Below, one piece after another: positions 47,149-55,664 of a DNA stretch of 64,000 bases. The position numbers and the translations under genes were made by a program. Location: assembly GCA_022824405.1 (NCBI GenBank), contig JAJDZZ010000058.1, forward strand, positions 1 through 64,000, given 5' to 3'. Each line of letters starts with the position of its first letter. Position 1 is the stretch's first letter. Under the pieces are notes generated by a model. That model did no database searches. It worked only from the letters and a program-made list of their open reading frames with translations, and was not told the DNA's origin. The stretch is from Opitutales bacterium. Lineage in GTDB: Bacteria; Verrucomicrobiota; Verrucomicrobiia; Opitutales; UBA2995.

Positions 47149-47862
47149 ATGGCTAACCTGAATCCGCAAATCGAAAAACTGCTTGTCCTGCAGGCTCGCG
47201 AGCAAAAGGTCCGCCATCTGGAGCAACTCCTTCAAACCATCCCGATGGACATAAAACGGTTACAGGCCGAAATTGTGGGGGAAGAAAAAACCTTGGCCGG
47301 TTTCAAAGCGAGGCTACGGAAGATGGAAGTCCTGCGCAATGATCTCGATAACCGGGTCGGAATGGCTCAGGAGCAGATTCTTCGCTACAAAAACCAGCAA
47401 TTGCAGGTAAAGAAAAATGAGGAATATCAAGCCTTGATCCACGAAATCGAAGGCCTGGAAAAAAAGATCCTCGATTGGGAAGAAGAGGAGATCGGCCTGA
47501 TGCTGGAAATCGACAGCGAAACCGAAACCTACCGGGAACAAGAGGCCGCCTTGGCCTCCACCACCGAGCTGATTCGGGGAAAGATTGCCGTGCTGGAAAA
47601 CCGCGGGGCCGATTTGAAAAACCGGTTGGCGGATGCTTCCCTTCGCTTGCAATCGGCCGACCGGGGCATCGACCCAGCTTACCTCAAAGCTTACCGGCTC
47701 TTGGCGGCCCGGATGAAATTACCCGTGGTGGTGGGATTGGAGATGCAGAAGTGCCTGGGGTGCCATTTGCGGGTTTCCAATGAAACTAAGGAAAAAGCCC
47801 GCAAAGGTGAGGCGTTGACGACCTGCCATAATTGTGGAAGATTAGTCTACTTTGCGAGTTAG
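47149..47862 (+). CDS. Coiled-coil protein with a C4 zinc ribbon (DUF164/CT398-like)
   Basis: 237 residues from the ATG at 47149. A long antiparallel coiled coil (about 5-170) ends in a zinc ribbon with CLGCHLRVS and TTCHNCGRLVYF, i.e. two CxxC pairs near 203 and 227. This is the family of Chlamydia CT398, which binds sigma-54 or a type III secretion regulator in that genus; its role elsewhere is unclear. The gene is directly followed by rnpB: its TAG stop (47860-47862) lies in the first helix of RNase P RNA. Confidence 0.9.
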   Translation: MANLNPQIEKLLVLQAREQKVRHLEQLLQTIPMDIKRLQAEIVGEEKTLAGFKARLRKMEVLRNDLDNRVGMAQEQILRYKNQQLQVKKNEEYQALIHEIEGLEKKILDWEEEEIGLMLEIDSETETYREQEAALASTTELIRGKIAVLENRGADLKNRLADASLRLQSADRGIDPAYLKAYRLLAARMKLPVVVGLEMQKCLGCHLRVSNETKEKARKGEALTTCHNCGRLVYFAS

Positions 47863-48237
47863 CTTTGGATTTCAGGCATTCGCTCGGTTCTTTGGAAATT
47901 GAGAGGAAAGTCCGGACACCACAGGACGGAATTCCCCGTGAAAATGGGGGCGCCCTGCCTTCAAGCAGGGTGACGGCCAGTGTCACAGAAAACAAACCGC
48001 CCGGCGCAACGCGAAGGGTAAGGGTGAAAAGGTGAGGTAAGAGCTCACCGCGCTCCCGGGTAACCGGGGCGGCACGATAAACCCAATTCGGTGCAAGACA
48101 AAGTAGGGGACGGGGTGGTCCGCCCAATCGTCCCGGGTATGTCGCATCCCGCCTGTCGGGAAACAAGTTTGCTTGTTAGATGAATGAATGCCCATCCTCT
48201 TCGGGATGACAGAATCCGGCTTACGAGGTCCAAAGCT
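47861..48237 (+). ncRNA. rnpB: RNase P RNA (type A)
   Basis: About 377 bases with the conserved core GAGGAAAGTCCGGAC, CACAGAAAACA, GGTAAGGGTGAAAAGGTG, GTAAGAGCTCACCG, ATAAACCCAATTCGGTGCAA, GATGAATG and ACAGAATCCGGCTTA. The ends are fixed by a perfect 9-base-pair P1 helix: AGCTTTGGA at 47861-47869 with TCCAAAGCT at 48229-48237. It is the catalytic RNA that trims tRNA 5' leaders. Its 5' end overlaps the stop codon of the zinc-ribbon gene by two bases. Confidence 0.96.
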
Positions 48238-48305
48238 GACTCCAAATTACCCTTGACAGATGAACCCGACCCTTCATCTTCACCCATTTATCTTAAATTT
48301 TCCCT

Positions 48306-48563
48306 ATGGCCAACACCCTTTCGGCAAAAAAAAATATCCGCAAGACAGTGCGGCAGACCATCCGCAATCGCACCGTTAAATCGCGCCTGAAAACCTTGCG
48401 CAGAAGGGTGGTACAAGCCGCTTCCTCCGGGGATGCCGAGGCCGCCAAACAAGCCGCTATTAACTTTGTCTCAGCCGTGGACAAAGCGGCTAAGACCAAA
48501 GTCATCCACCGAAATGCTGCCAGGAGGATGAAATCCGCCTTTGCCAAGCATATCTTTATCTGA
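48306..48563 (+). CDS. rpsT: 30S ribosomal protein S20
   Basis: An 85-residue basic helical protein with ANTLSAKKNIRKTVRQTIRN at the start, LRRRVVQAASSGDAEAA in the middle and KVIHRNAARRMKSAFAKHI at the end, all typical of S20. It assembles early with 16S rRNA helices 9 and 44. It lies 68 bases after rnpB, so both RNA-related genes could be read from one promoter. Confidence 0.97.
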   Translation: MANTLSAKKNIRKTVRQTIRNRTVKSRLKTLRRRVVQAASSGDAEAAKQAAINFVSAVDKAAKTKVIHRNAARRMKSAFAKHIFI

Positions 48564-48615
48564 GTTCCAGCGGCAAACCTGGCCGCCCAGCGAGTGAGAC
48601 TACCGGGGGATTTTT

Positions 48616-49407
48616 ATGGCGAGATCCGGCGAGTTCATTGGGTTTCCCCCGGGTTTGTTGGGGCCGGAATCCTACCGATTGCCTCTATTGCGTAACCGGA
48701 AAAACTGGTTTGCCCTATACAAGCCACCCTATCTCCCGGCCCGCGCCCATCCCTGGCACCGGAAATGTCCCGATCTCACTTGGGGAATCAAATCGCAACT
48801 GACCCGGGGCAAGCCGGAGCTTCAGCGCTTGGGAATAGAGGCTGCCTACTTCATCTCCGGTCCGGAATACGAGGTGGGAGGTCCTACCATCTTCGCCAAG
48901 AACAAGGCGGCCTCGGACTTTTGGCGCAACGCCTTGGGCTCCGATCGGTTAACCTTTTCCTTTTGGGGTTTGTCCACCGGAACCTGGGACCGGGTTAAGC
49001 GCCAATGCCATTTGCCCGTGGCACGGCATCACCGGGAAAACCGAGTTGTTATTTCCCGAAAAACAGGAAAGAAATCCTCCACTTTTTTTGACGAATTGGG
49101 GAATCTTCCCCCCTTTATGCTCTGGCGGGCCAAGGCGAGCAATCCCCGCCTGCACCAGGTGCGCATACACGCGGCGGAGTCGGGATTGCCCATCCTGGGG
49201 GACGAACTCTATGGGTCGGGAAGGGTAGACCCGGCTACCTTTGAACCTACCTGGGCCAAGCGCGCTTTGTCCCGGCTGAGAGGATTAGGCCTGTTCCTTC
49301 GGGAAGTGCATCTCCCAGCCGAAATGAAAGAAAAAAACCCCGTGGCAGCCGATTTGCCCCGAGGATTTGCCGGTTTTATGCGTAAAACCGGCTTGGCTAT
49401 CGGGTAA
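48616..49407 (+). CDS. RluA-like protein without the catalytic aspartate
   Basis: A 263-residue protein with the RluA pseudouridine-synthase fold. NWFALYKPPYLPARAHP matches the start (VLYKPAGL type), and PRLHQVRIHAAESGLPILGD with ELYGSG matches the end. The active-site block, HRLDxxTSG in the family, is SGPEYEVGG here: the His, Arg and Asp are all gone and Glu stands at the Asp position. It is thus likely inactive as a pseudouridine synthase and may bind RNA only. It lies 52 bases after rpsT and may be co-transcribed with it. Confidence 0.8.
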   Translation: MARSGEFIGFPPGLLGPESYRLPLLRNRKNWFALYKPPYLPARAHPWHRKCPDLTWGIKSQLTRGKPELQRLGIEAAYFISGPEYEVGGPTIFAKNKAASDFWRNALGSDRLTFSFWGLSTGTWDRVKRQCHLPVARHHRENRVVISRKTGKKSSTFFDELGNLPPFMLWRAKASNPRLHQVRIHAAESGLPILGDELYGSGRVDPATFEPTWAKRALSRLRGLGLFLREVHLPAEMKEKNPVAADLPRGFAGFMRKTGLAIG

Positions 49408-49479
49408 TTTCTCCATAATGTACTTTACTCCACCCGGCAAATTAGGCACCTTCCACCCCTTGTTTTTGTACTGAATTAC

Positions 49480-49578
49480 ATGGGAAATCTTAAGAAAAAA
49501 CGCCGTAAGAAGATCGCCAAGCACAAGCGTCGTAAGCGTTCGAGGGCAAATCGCCATAAGAAGCGTACATGGGGTTGA
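49480..49578 (+). CDS. COX24/AURKAIP1-type small basic protein (ribosome-associated)
   Basis: A 32-residue protein, [20 protein letters not shown] followed by [12 protein letters not shown]. More than half of the residues are Lys or Arg. The [12 protein letters not shown]...NRHKK pattern is that of the COX24 domain, found in mitochondrial ribosomal protein mS38 and in tiny bacterial proteins of Bacteroidota and relatives, where it binds the small subunit near the decoding centre. It is too short for most gene finders. A position near rpsT and rnpB is in keeping with a ribosomal role. The gap from 49579 to 49787 shows nothing else. Confidence 0.78.
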   Translation: MGNLKKKRRKKIAKHKRRKRSRANRHKKRTWG

Positions 49579-49787
49579 TTTAACCCTTCCGCCTCGGCTT
49601 GGCTCAAAGCACACCGCCACCTGTCCGGCCGATGGAAGGATCACTCCACCTGGCAGGTTTCCCAGGGAGGTCTCCCCCGTTGATGGATCCCATTTCCCGG
49701 GAAAAATTTGCATCGGGCTTCCCAAGGTTCCTGCCACGCTACTTTTTGGGTTGATTTTCCAGTCTTTCGGGCAAAGCATTGTTCTCA

Positions 49788-50417
49788 ATGGCGCCCGCTC
49801 GGACAATTGGTCGTACCCTTGTCGGCTCTCCTGAAGTTCAAACTGAGAGAGATGTCGACCTCTTGCTGGTCAGGCGGGTTCAATCCGGGGATGTAGCCGC
49901 ATTCGACGATTTGGTCCTCAAATATCGGGAACGCATGTTCTCCGTCATCTACAACCTCACCTCCAATAAGGAGGATACCTACGACCTCTCTCAGGAAACC
50001 TTTATCAAGGCCTTTCAATCCATCGGAAGGTTCAAAGCCAAATCCTCCTTCTTCACTTGGCTCTACCGGATCGCCGTCAATACCACCTTGACCCACCTGA
50101 AAAAGAACCGGTTCAGGAGTTTCCTCAGTTTCGAAACCCTCCACGAGGAAGCCAGCCCCACCGATGTCCTCGAAGCCCTATCCTCCAAGTCCAGCACGGA
50201 AAAGCCGGCCCTGCTCAAGGAATTACAATATAATTTGAACGAAGCCCTGCAAACTTTGTCAGTTAAACATAGAACGGTAATCGTGCTTTTTGAAATAGAT
50301 GATCTTTCCCACCAGGAAATTGCCGAAATCATGAATTGCTCCGTCGGCACGGTTCGTTCTCGCTTACACTACGCCAAGAAACAACTTCAGGCTAAGTTGC
50401 AGGATTGGTTGGATTAA
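49788..50417 (+). CDS. ECF-type RNA polymerase sigma factor
   Basis: 209 residues from the ATG at 49788; a TTG 9 bases earlier is less likely. Region 2 runs over about 32-95 with VLKYRERMFSVIYNLTSNKE, DLSQETFIKAFQSIGRFK and FFTWLYRIAVNTTLTHLKK. Region 4 (about 145-205) has LQTLSVKHRTVIVLFEIDDL, SHQEIAEIMNCSVGTVRSRL and HYAKKQLQ. It directs polymerase to stress or envelope promoters. The next gene, 6 bases on, encodes a one-pass membrane protein likely to be its anti-sigma. Confidence 0.95.
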   Translation: MAPARTIGRTLVGSPEVQTERDVDLLLVRRVQSGDVAAFDDLVLKYRERMFSVIYNLTSNKEDTYDLSQETFIKAFQSIGRFKAKSSFFTWLYRIAVNTTLTHLKKNRFRSFLSFETLHEEASPTDVLEALSSKSSTEKPALLKELQYNLNEALQTLSVKHRTVIVLFEIDDLSHQEIAEIMNCSVGTVRSRLHYAKKQLQAKLQDWLD

Positions 50418-50423
50418 TAGTCG

Positions 50424-51002
50424 ATGCCGCAAAAATCGCCCAGGATCAGTTTGGAACGCCTGCTCAAGCTCAAAAAAGCGGAGCGGCCCGATCCCGCTTT
50501 CTGGGACCATTTTCAAACGGAATTCCGACAACGCCAACTGCAGACCCTGATGGTCAGGGAAACTTTTTGGAGCCGTCTGCCCCAACTCCTTTTGGCTCGC
50601 ATCCGCTTGCTGGCCCCTCTTTCCGGATTGGCCGTAGTCCTTTTTGTCTTTTTGCTGAATTATCGGGACAATCCACCTGCCCAAGTCGATTTGCTCGAAC
50701 CGGTTGCGCTGGCTCAGCCCACCCCGGAGATCGCAATAGAACACTCCGTGAGTGAACCTGCCATTCCCCCTCAACCCCGTCGGGAAGCCGTGCTTAATCC
50801 GGCCTTATCCAGCGCCCCAGCCAGTTTTGTGGTGGACGTTATCCCCGCCAAACTGCCTGAAACGCCGACCTATACCCAGGAATTTCCCACTCCCACCATC
50901 CGGTCCAATAGCGACTCCCTGGCCACCTACGTCTCCTACACCATAAGCCGGGATACTCCGATCTACGCATCGGCCGGCCTCAGTCAGAGGATCGGGTTCT
51001 AG
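50424..51002 (+). CDS. One-pass membrane protein, candidate anti-sigma factor
   Basis: A 192-residue protein of no named family. The cytoplasmic N terminus (about 1-58, with RPDPAFWDHFQTEFRQRQL) is helical and basic, one membrane helix spans about 62-79 (LLAPLSGLAVVLFVFLLN), and the rest is periplasmic and proline-rich. This is the layout of RseA-type anti-sigma factors, without a zinc (ZAS) motif. It lies 6 bases after the sigma gene and 20 before an HtrA-like gene, so the three form an operon. Anti-sigma activity is inferred from position and layout only. Confidence 0.65.
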   Translation: MPQKSPRISLERLLKLKKAERPDPAFWDHFQTEFRQRQLQTLMVRETFWSRLPQLLLARIRLLAPLSGLAVVLFVFLLNYRDNPPAQVDLLEPVALAQPTPEIAIEHSVSEPAIPPQPRREAVLNPALSSAPASFVVDVIPAKLPETPTYTQEFPTPTIRSNSDSLATYVSYTISRDTPIYASAGLSQRIGF

Positions 51003-51022
51003 AATGGGAAAGGGTTCGTAAT

Positions 51023-52102
51023 ATGATCAGGGGTCTTGTCCGGTTGAGCAGCGTGCTCTTCCTCCTCGCTCCCTACCCCTTATTCCCCCAGGGCGATGCC
51101 GAATTCGGCGCTATCCAACGGCGCATAACGGAGATTTTTGCCGATAACTCCAAGGGAGTCTTCCGCGTGCTGGCTGCGCATCGCACCTATGATGAAAAGG
51201 GAGATCTCCAAAATGCCCTGAAATCGGGAACGGGGTGTTTTATCAGCCGTGAAGGCCATATCCTGGCCAACGCTTCCGTAGTCATGAACAGCAACCGCAG
51301 TTGGATTGATTACCGCGGGGTCAATTATGCCGCCGAATTGGTCGGGGTCGAGCCCTCCACCAATCTGGCTCTCCTCAAGGCCAGCACCCTTCCCGGTGAT
51401 TTTTCATTTTTCATTCCCGAAGCCAACCATCAATTACCCCAAATCGGTTCCCTGGTGGTAGTCATTTCCTGTCCTTTGAATTTCGATCCCTCCCCGTCTC
51501 TCACCATGGTGGCCGGGAAAGAAACCAGTTTTGCCCAGCGCGAATTTGCCACCACTTACATCCGGATCAATAAACCGGTCAATTTAGGGGAAGGGGGAGC
51601 CCCTGTCATCGACCTGAACGGACGTTTTTTGGGCATTCTGGTGGCTTCGGCTCCCGATGTGGGGTCCGGATATGTTTTGCCCGCGCGCGCGGCTCTGCGG
51701 GTTCGCGACGATCTCCTTTTTGCGGGGAAATTCATCAAGGGATGGATCGGCATTGAAATCGGGGTCCGATCCACCATTCAGGAAGGGCGGCAGATCTACC
51801 TCACCGAAATCGTTCCGAACTCTCCTGCCCACATAGTGGATATGAGGACGGGCGATGTGCTGGTGAGGATGGGAGACTTTCCCATCCACTCCATATCCGA
51901 TGTGCGCAATGCCATGTTCTTTGCCCGGGCCGGACAGTTTCTCGATATTCAGATTTTCCGCAATGGTGTCTTGCAGGATGTCACTGTAAAGGTAACCGAG
52001 CGGCCCGAGGAGGCTCCTCCCACCCTTGAAGCCCAGACCCCCGTCGACCAGGTCGATCCGGATAGCCAGGAAACTTCCGCTCCCAAGGAAGCTCCTTCTT
52101 GA
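51023..52102 (+). CDS. HtrA/DegS-like protein with PDZ domain and lost catalytic triad
   Basis: 359 residues. A signal segment (about 1-20) leads into a trypsin-like HtrA domain (about 65-230) and one PDZ domain (about 235-325), with IVPNSPAHIVDMRTGDVLVR. All three catalytic residues are changed: the NNHVV block is NASVV (His to Ser), SDIAL is TNLAL (Asp to Asn), and GNSGG is GEGGA (Ser to Gly). It cannot be a serine protease. Its place behind an ECF sigma and a membrane protein suggests a sensor of misfolded envelope proteins that binds through its PDZ domain. Confidence 0.85.
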   Translation: MIRGLVRLSSVLFLLAPYPLFPQGDAEFGAIQRRITEIFADNSKGVFRVLAAHRTYDEKGDLQNALKSGTGCFISREGHILANASVVMNSNRSWIDYRGVNYAAELVGVEPSTNLALLKASTLPGDFSFFIPEANHQLPQIGSLVVVISCPLNFDPSPSLTMVAGKETSFAQREFATTYIRINKPVNLGEGGAPVIDLNGRFLGILVASAPDVGSGYVLPARAALRVRDDLLFAGKFIKGWIGIEIGVRSTIQEGRQIYLTEIVPNSPAHIVDMRTGDVLVRMGDFPIHSISDVRNAMFFARAGQFLDIQIFRNGVLQDVTVKVTERPEEAPPTLEAQTPVDQVDPDSQETSAPKEAPS

Positions 52103-52139
52103 GTTGCGCGGCGGGGTTTTCTGCCCTTGACTGGGCTGC

Positions 52140-52559
52140 GTGAAGGTCCACCAAGAATCCTTTGCCCTGAGAACTGCGGGCAAGGGCACTTACGAAATAA
52201 CCCATTTTGTCCGGAATGCCCTGAGGGCATCCCGCCTGAAAACCGGCCAGATTACCGCTTACTGTCGTCACACCAGTTGCAGCCTGGTCCTGATGGAAAA
52301 TGCGGACCCTTCGGCCCGGAGGGATTTGGAAAATTTCATGGATCGACTGGTGCCGGATGACGATCCCCATTTTACCCATACCTATGAAGGCCCGGACGAC
52401 ATGCCCAGTCACATAAAAATGGCCCTGACCCGGTCTTCGGAATCCATACCTGTTTTGCAGGGCCGGTTGCTCCTGGGCACTTGGCAGGGCCTCTTTCTTT
52501 GGGAGCACCGCGTCGCCCCTCACCATCGGCAAATCACCATTACCTGCCTGGGGGAATGA
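52140..52559 (+). CDS. yjbQ: YjbQ (UPF0047) family protein
   Basis: A 139-residue protein beginning at GTG. It has all the family blocks: HTSCSLVLMENADPSARRDL, HTYEGPDDMPSHIKMAL with conserved His and Asp residues, and LLLGTWQGLFLWEHR near the end. YjbQ proteins form trimers that bind a metal and show weak thiamine-phosphate synthase activity in E. coli; their true role is uncertain. It follows the HtrA-like gene by 37 bases, but there is no evident link. Confidence 0.93.
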   Translation: MKVHQESFALRTAGKGTYEITHFVRNALRASRLKTGQITAYCRHTSCSLVLMENADPSARRDLENFMDRLVPDDDPHFTHTYEGPDDMPSHIKMALTRSSESIPVLQGRLLLGTWQGLFLWEHRVAPHHRQITITCLGE

Positions 52560-52586
52560 GGGCCCATGATCCCGCCTCGGATGAAT

Positions 52587-53567
52587 TCAGACGAGGCGCA
52601 GTTTGGGAAGGTCCTGACCGTCTATAATCCCTATCGGACGGTTTTCCTCATCCACCACCAGTATGTCGTCAATCTGATTGTCCTCGAACATCTTCAAGGC
52701 CTCCGCTGCCAGGGAATGGGACGGCACTATTTTGGGATCCCGCGTCATGAAGGCATTGATGGGTTTGGCAAAGACATCCGGGTCTTTCAATATCGCTCTC
52801 CGCAAATCCGCATCCGTAAAAATCCCGCACAAGCGGTTGTCCTCGTCCACAATGGCAATGCTGCCTGCTTTGGCCCGGGTCATTTCCACAATGGCCGTTT
52901 CCACTGATTTGCCGGATCCGATTTTGGCCAGACGACTGCCCGTTCGCATGATATCCTCGACCCCAAGGATCAAGGCGGCTCCCAGAGTGCCGGATGGATG
53001 ATATCTGGCAAAATCCTCTTTTCCGAAATGACGCATTTCGAGGGAGACGAGGGCCAGGGCGTCCCCCAAAGCCAGGGCTGCCGTCGTGCTTGCCGTTGGA
53101 GTCAGGTTTAGCGGACAGGCTTCCTTCCGGACACGATAAATCAGCCTGAAATCGCAACTTTTTGCCAAGGTGCTGCCCTTGTTTCCGGTAAATGCAACCG
53201 TTTGCAAGCCCATGCGTTTCAGAAGGGATATCAGTTGGAGGATTTCCACGGTTTCCCCGCTGTTACTCACCATCAGTGCCAAATCTCCACTCCGGCACAT
53301 TCCCAAATCGCCGTGCATGGCCTGGACGGGATCCAAAAATGCCGAGCTTACCCCCGTGCTGTTGAATGTCCCCACCAGCTTGTGGCAGATCCCCGCGTTT
53401 TTCCCCAACCCGATCAAAACCAGTTTTCGTTGCCGGTCCAGGGCCCCCTGAATCTCCAACACAACCTGGGCGAAGGATTCATCCAGCCCTTCGGCCGTGT
53501 CGAGAATGGCTTGGGACTCCAAACTCAGAAAATTCCTGGCGCGCTTTAATACCGATTGAATATCCAC
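52587..53567 (-). CDS. kdsD: Arabinose-5-phosphate isomerase (KpsF/GutQ family)
   Basis: A 326-residue enzyme with an N-terminal SIS domain (about 25-185; GLGKNAGICHKLVGTFNSTG, MVSNSGETVEIL, LTPTASTTAALALGDALA) and two C-terminal CBS domains (about 205-325). It converts ribulose-5-phosphate to arabinose-5-phosphate, the first step toward KDO for lipopolysaccharide. FARYHPSGTLGAAL is the usual link between the domains. Together with kdsB (26574) it accounts for two of the four KDO steps. It is divergent from the LysM lipoprotein gene. Confidence 0.96.
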   Translation of the reverse strand: MDIQSVLKRARNFLSLESQAILDTAEGLDESFAQVVLEIQGALDRQRKLVLIGLGKNAGICHKLVGTFNSTGVSSAFLDPVQAMHGDLGMCRSGDLALMVSNSGETVEILQLISLLKRMGLQTVAFTGNKGSTLAKSCDFRLIYRVRKEACPLNLTPTASTTAALALGDALALVSLEMRHFGKEDFARYHPSGTLGAALILGVEDIMRTGSRLAKIGSGKSVETAIVEMTRAKAGSIAIVDEDNRLCGIFTDADLRRAILKDPDVFAKPINAFMTRDPKIVPSHSLAAEALKMFEDNQIDDILVVDEENRPIGIIDGQDLPKLRLV

Positions 53568-53644
53568 TTGAAAAACGAAATTTTACAGGTCCTGCAGATG
53601 GATTAGATTGCATCATTCCATCTCCTCTGCAATACCTTCCAACA

Positions 53645-54463
53645 ATGATCGCTGCGGTCCAAAACAAGGTGTTGAGGAGAATCGGTTGGGGGGCCATGGT
53701 TGCCATGGTTTTGACCGTGGCCGGGTGCAGCCCTCTCAATGAGGAAGTGGTGCGAGAGGTCGATTTGCCCACTTACAAGCGTGGGCAGGATTACCTCCGG
53801 CAAGGTCGGCACGATCAGGCCCTCACCGCATTTTTGAAAGTGGTCGAGACCCATTCCCTCGCGCCCGAATCCCACCTCTATCTGGGGCAGCTCTACCTGG
53901 AACACATTAAAGACCCAATTTTAGCGATTTACCACTTTCGCCAATTCCTGAAATTCAAACCGGGCTCCCAGCAGGCCCCTCTGGTCCGAGACCTCATCAA
54001 TACCGCCAAGAAGGAATTCGCCCGCACTTTTCCATCCAACCTCCTCGATGCCGAATTCGATCGCATCGACCTGTTGGATGTGATCGAGCAAAAGGACAGA
54101 GAAATCCTGCTTATGAAGAAGGACCTGGCCCGTCTCCACGGGGAGAACAACTCCTTGAGAACCAGGCTGCGGGCCGAGATTGCGGAAAAGCCCTCCGCCT
54201 CCCCTGCCCAAACCCCGACGGATTCCCCTAAGCCGCGGGTTTCTCCTCTTCCCCGAAGCGACCTGCCCGGACGTGGAGGGTTATCCTCCATCCAGCGAAC
54301 GACTTCCGCATATTACACTGTCGCCCCCGGAGACAACCTCCTGAAAATAAGTACTAAAGTTTATGGTTCCCGCGAACGCTGGGTTTCGATCTTTGAGGCC
54401 AATCGCGACCTGCTGGCCAATCCGAATGCCCTCCAAGTCGGAATGAAACTGAGAATTCCCTGA
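53645..54463 (+). CDS. TPR and LysM-domain lipoprotein
   Basis: 272 residues from the ATG at 53645. The lipobox LTVAGC at about 23-28 predicts a lipid anchor. TPR-like helices (YKRGQDYLRQGRHDQALTAF, ESHLYLGQLYLEH) are followed by a coiled coil near 140-180, a proline-rich linker and a C-terminal LysM domain (about 222-272; YYTVAPGDNLLKISTKVYGS, NPNALQVGMKLRIP) that binds peptidoglycan. It is a likely periplasmic envelope protein anchoring something to the wall. It lies 35 bases before the desulfurase gene. Confidence 0.85.
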   Translation: MIAAVQNKVLRRIGWGAMVAMVLTVAGCSPLNEEVVREVDLPTYKRGQDYLRQGRHDQALTAFLKVVETHSLAPESHLYLGQLYLEHIKDPILAIYHFRQFLKFKPGSQQAPLVRDLINTAKKEFARTFPSNLLDAEFDRIDLLDVIEQKDREILLMKKDLARLHGENNSLRTRLRAEIAEKPSASPAQTPTDSPKPRVSPLPRSDLPGRGGLSSIQRTTSAYYTVAPGDNLLKISTKVYGSRERWVSIFEANRDLLANPNALQVGMKLRIP

Positions 54464-54498
54464 AATGGGTTGACCCACGATTTCCCGGGAGGGAGGGG

Positions 54499-55659
54499 AT
54501 GACCTACTTTGATTATAATTCGACCACCCCTCTGAACAGGGCGGCAAAAGATGCCCTGTTCGATGCCGTCCATGGCCAATGGGCCAACCCCTCCAGTCCT
54601 TACAAGGTGTCTGCCCGGGCGCGCCTTGCCCTGGAAAAAGCCCGGGAAAATCTGGCTGCCCGGCTGCATGGAAAAGGGACGGGAATCGTGTTCACCAGCG
54701 GGGCTACCGAAGCCAATAATTCGGTTATCCGTTACCTCGCCGAAATCCTTCCCAGGGAGAAGGGGCTGGCTATTTCCGCCATCGAACACCCTTCCGTCAT
54801 GGAACCGGCCCACCACTTTTTCAAGGGGCGGCTGGAATTGTTACCCGTTTCCCAGGAGGGAGTCCTGGATCTGAATCATTTCAGGGCCGTTATGGCTACC
54901 GGTCGTCTTGGCGCGGTCTCGGTCATGGCCGCCAACAACGAAACCGGGATCATCCAGCCCTGGCACAGAGTTGCCGGGTTATGTAGGGAAGGTGGCGTTG
55001 CCTACCACTGCGACGCTTCCCAGTGGTTCGGAAAATCCCTGGATTACCGATTTGAAAATTGTGATTTCCTGGTCGGATGCAGCCACAAGTTTGGAGGACC
55101 GAAAGGGGTGGGTTTTCTGGTTCTATCTGAAAACTGGTATGGATTTCGGGCTCTTTTCGGAGGCCCCCAGGAAGGGGGGCGCCGGGGAGGCACCGAGAAC
55201 ATCCCGGGAATTTTATCCATGGTATCGGCCCTGGGTTGGGCCGACCGACACCGGGAGGGGATATTGGCCCAAAAGGATCATCGGGACGTCTTCGAAGAAC
55301 GCCTTCTCAAGGGGATTCCAGGCATGAAATGCGTCGGAAAATCGGTTCCGCGTCTTCCCAATACTTCCTTCATCGTATTGCCGAATTACGAAAACCTCCG
55401 CTGGGTCACCAAATTGGATGTAAGGGGGTTTCAGGTATCGACGGGATCCGCTTGCGCCACCGGCAAAACCGGTCGCTCTCCCACCCTGCGAGCCATGAAC
55501 TTCGCCAGAGGGGCATCCCGTCGAACCATACGGGTAAGTTCAGGTCCGCAGACCGACCGGGAATCCTGGGCCGATCTGGCCGAGGCTTTTCTCGAAATCT
55601 GGCAATCCCTGAAACCAGACGGCTCATGCGACGGTTTAACGGAGGTAATTTCAGTCTGA
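54499..55659 (+). CDS. Cysteine desulfurase (NifS/IscS family)
   Basis: A 386-residue PLP enzyme. YFDYNSTTPLNRAAKDAL starts the fold, FTSGATEANNSVI is the PLP phosphate site, GCSHKFGGPKGVGFLVL has the Schiff-base lysine, and STGSACATGKTGRSP carries the catalytic cysteine in a short loop. It takes sulfur from cysteine for Fe-S or thio-modification. No IscU, SufU or tRNA-thiolation gene is adjacent. Its end is 5 bases before the recF start, so the two overlap in control. Confidence 0.94.
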   Translation: MTYFDYNSTTPLNRAAKDALFDAVHGQWANPSSPYKVSARARLALEKARENLAARLHGKGTGIVFTSGATEANNSVIRYLAEILPREKGLAISAIEHPSVMEPAHHFFKGRLELLPVSQEGVLDLNHFRAVMATGRLGAVSVMAANNETGIIQPWHRVAGLCREGGVAYHCDASQWFGKSLDYRFENCDFLVGCSHKFGGPKGVGFLVLSENWYGFRALFGGPQEGGRRGGTENIPGILSMVSALGWADRHREGILAQKDHRDVFEERLLKGIPGMKCVGKSVPRLPNTSFIVLPNYENLRWVTKLDVRGFQVSTGSACATGKTGRSPTLRAMNFARGASRRTIRVSSGPQTDRESWADLAEAFLEIWQSLKPDGSCDGLTEVISV

Positions 55660-55664
55660 AATCG

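Noticed and set aside
53366-53644. An N-terminal extension of the LysM lipoprotein frame.
   Set aside because: It is antisense to kdsD and would displace the lipobox far from the N terminus.
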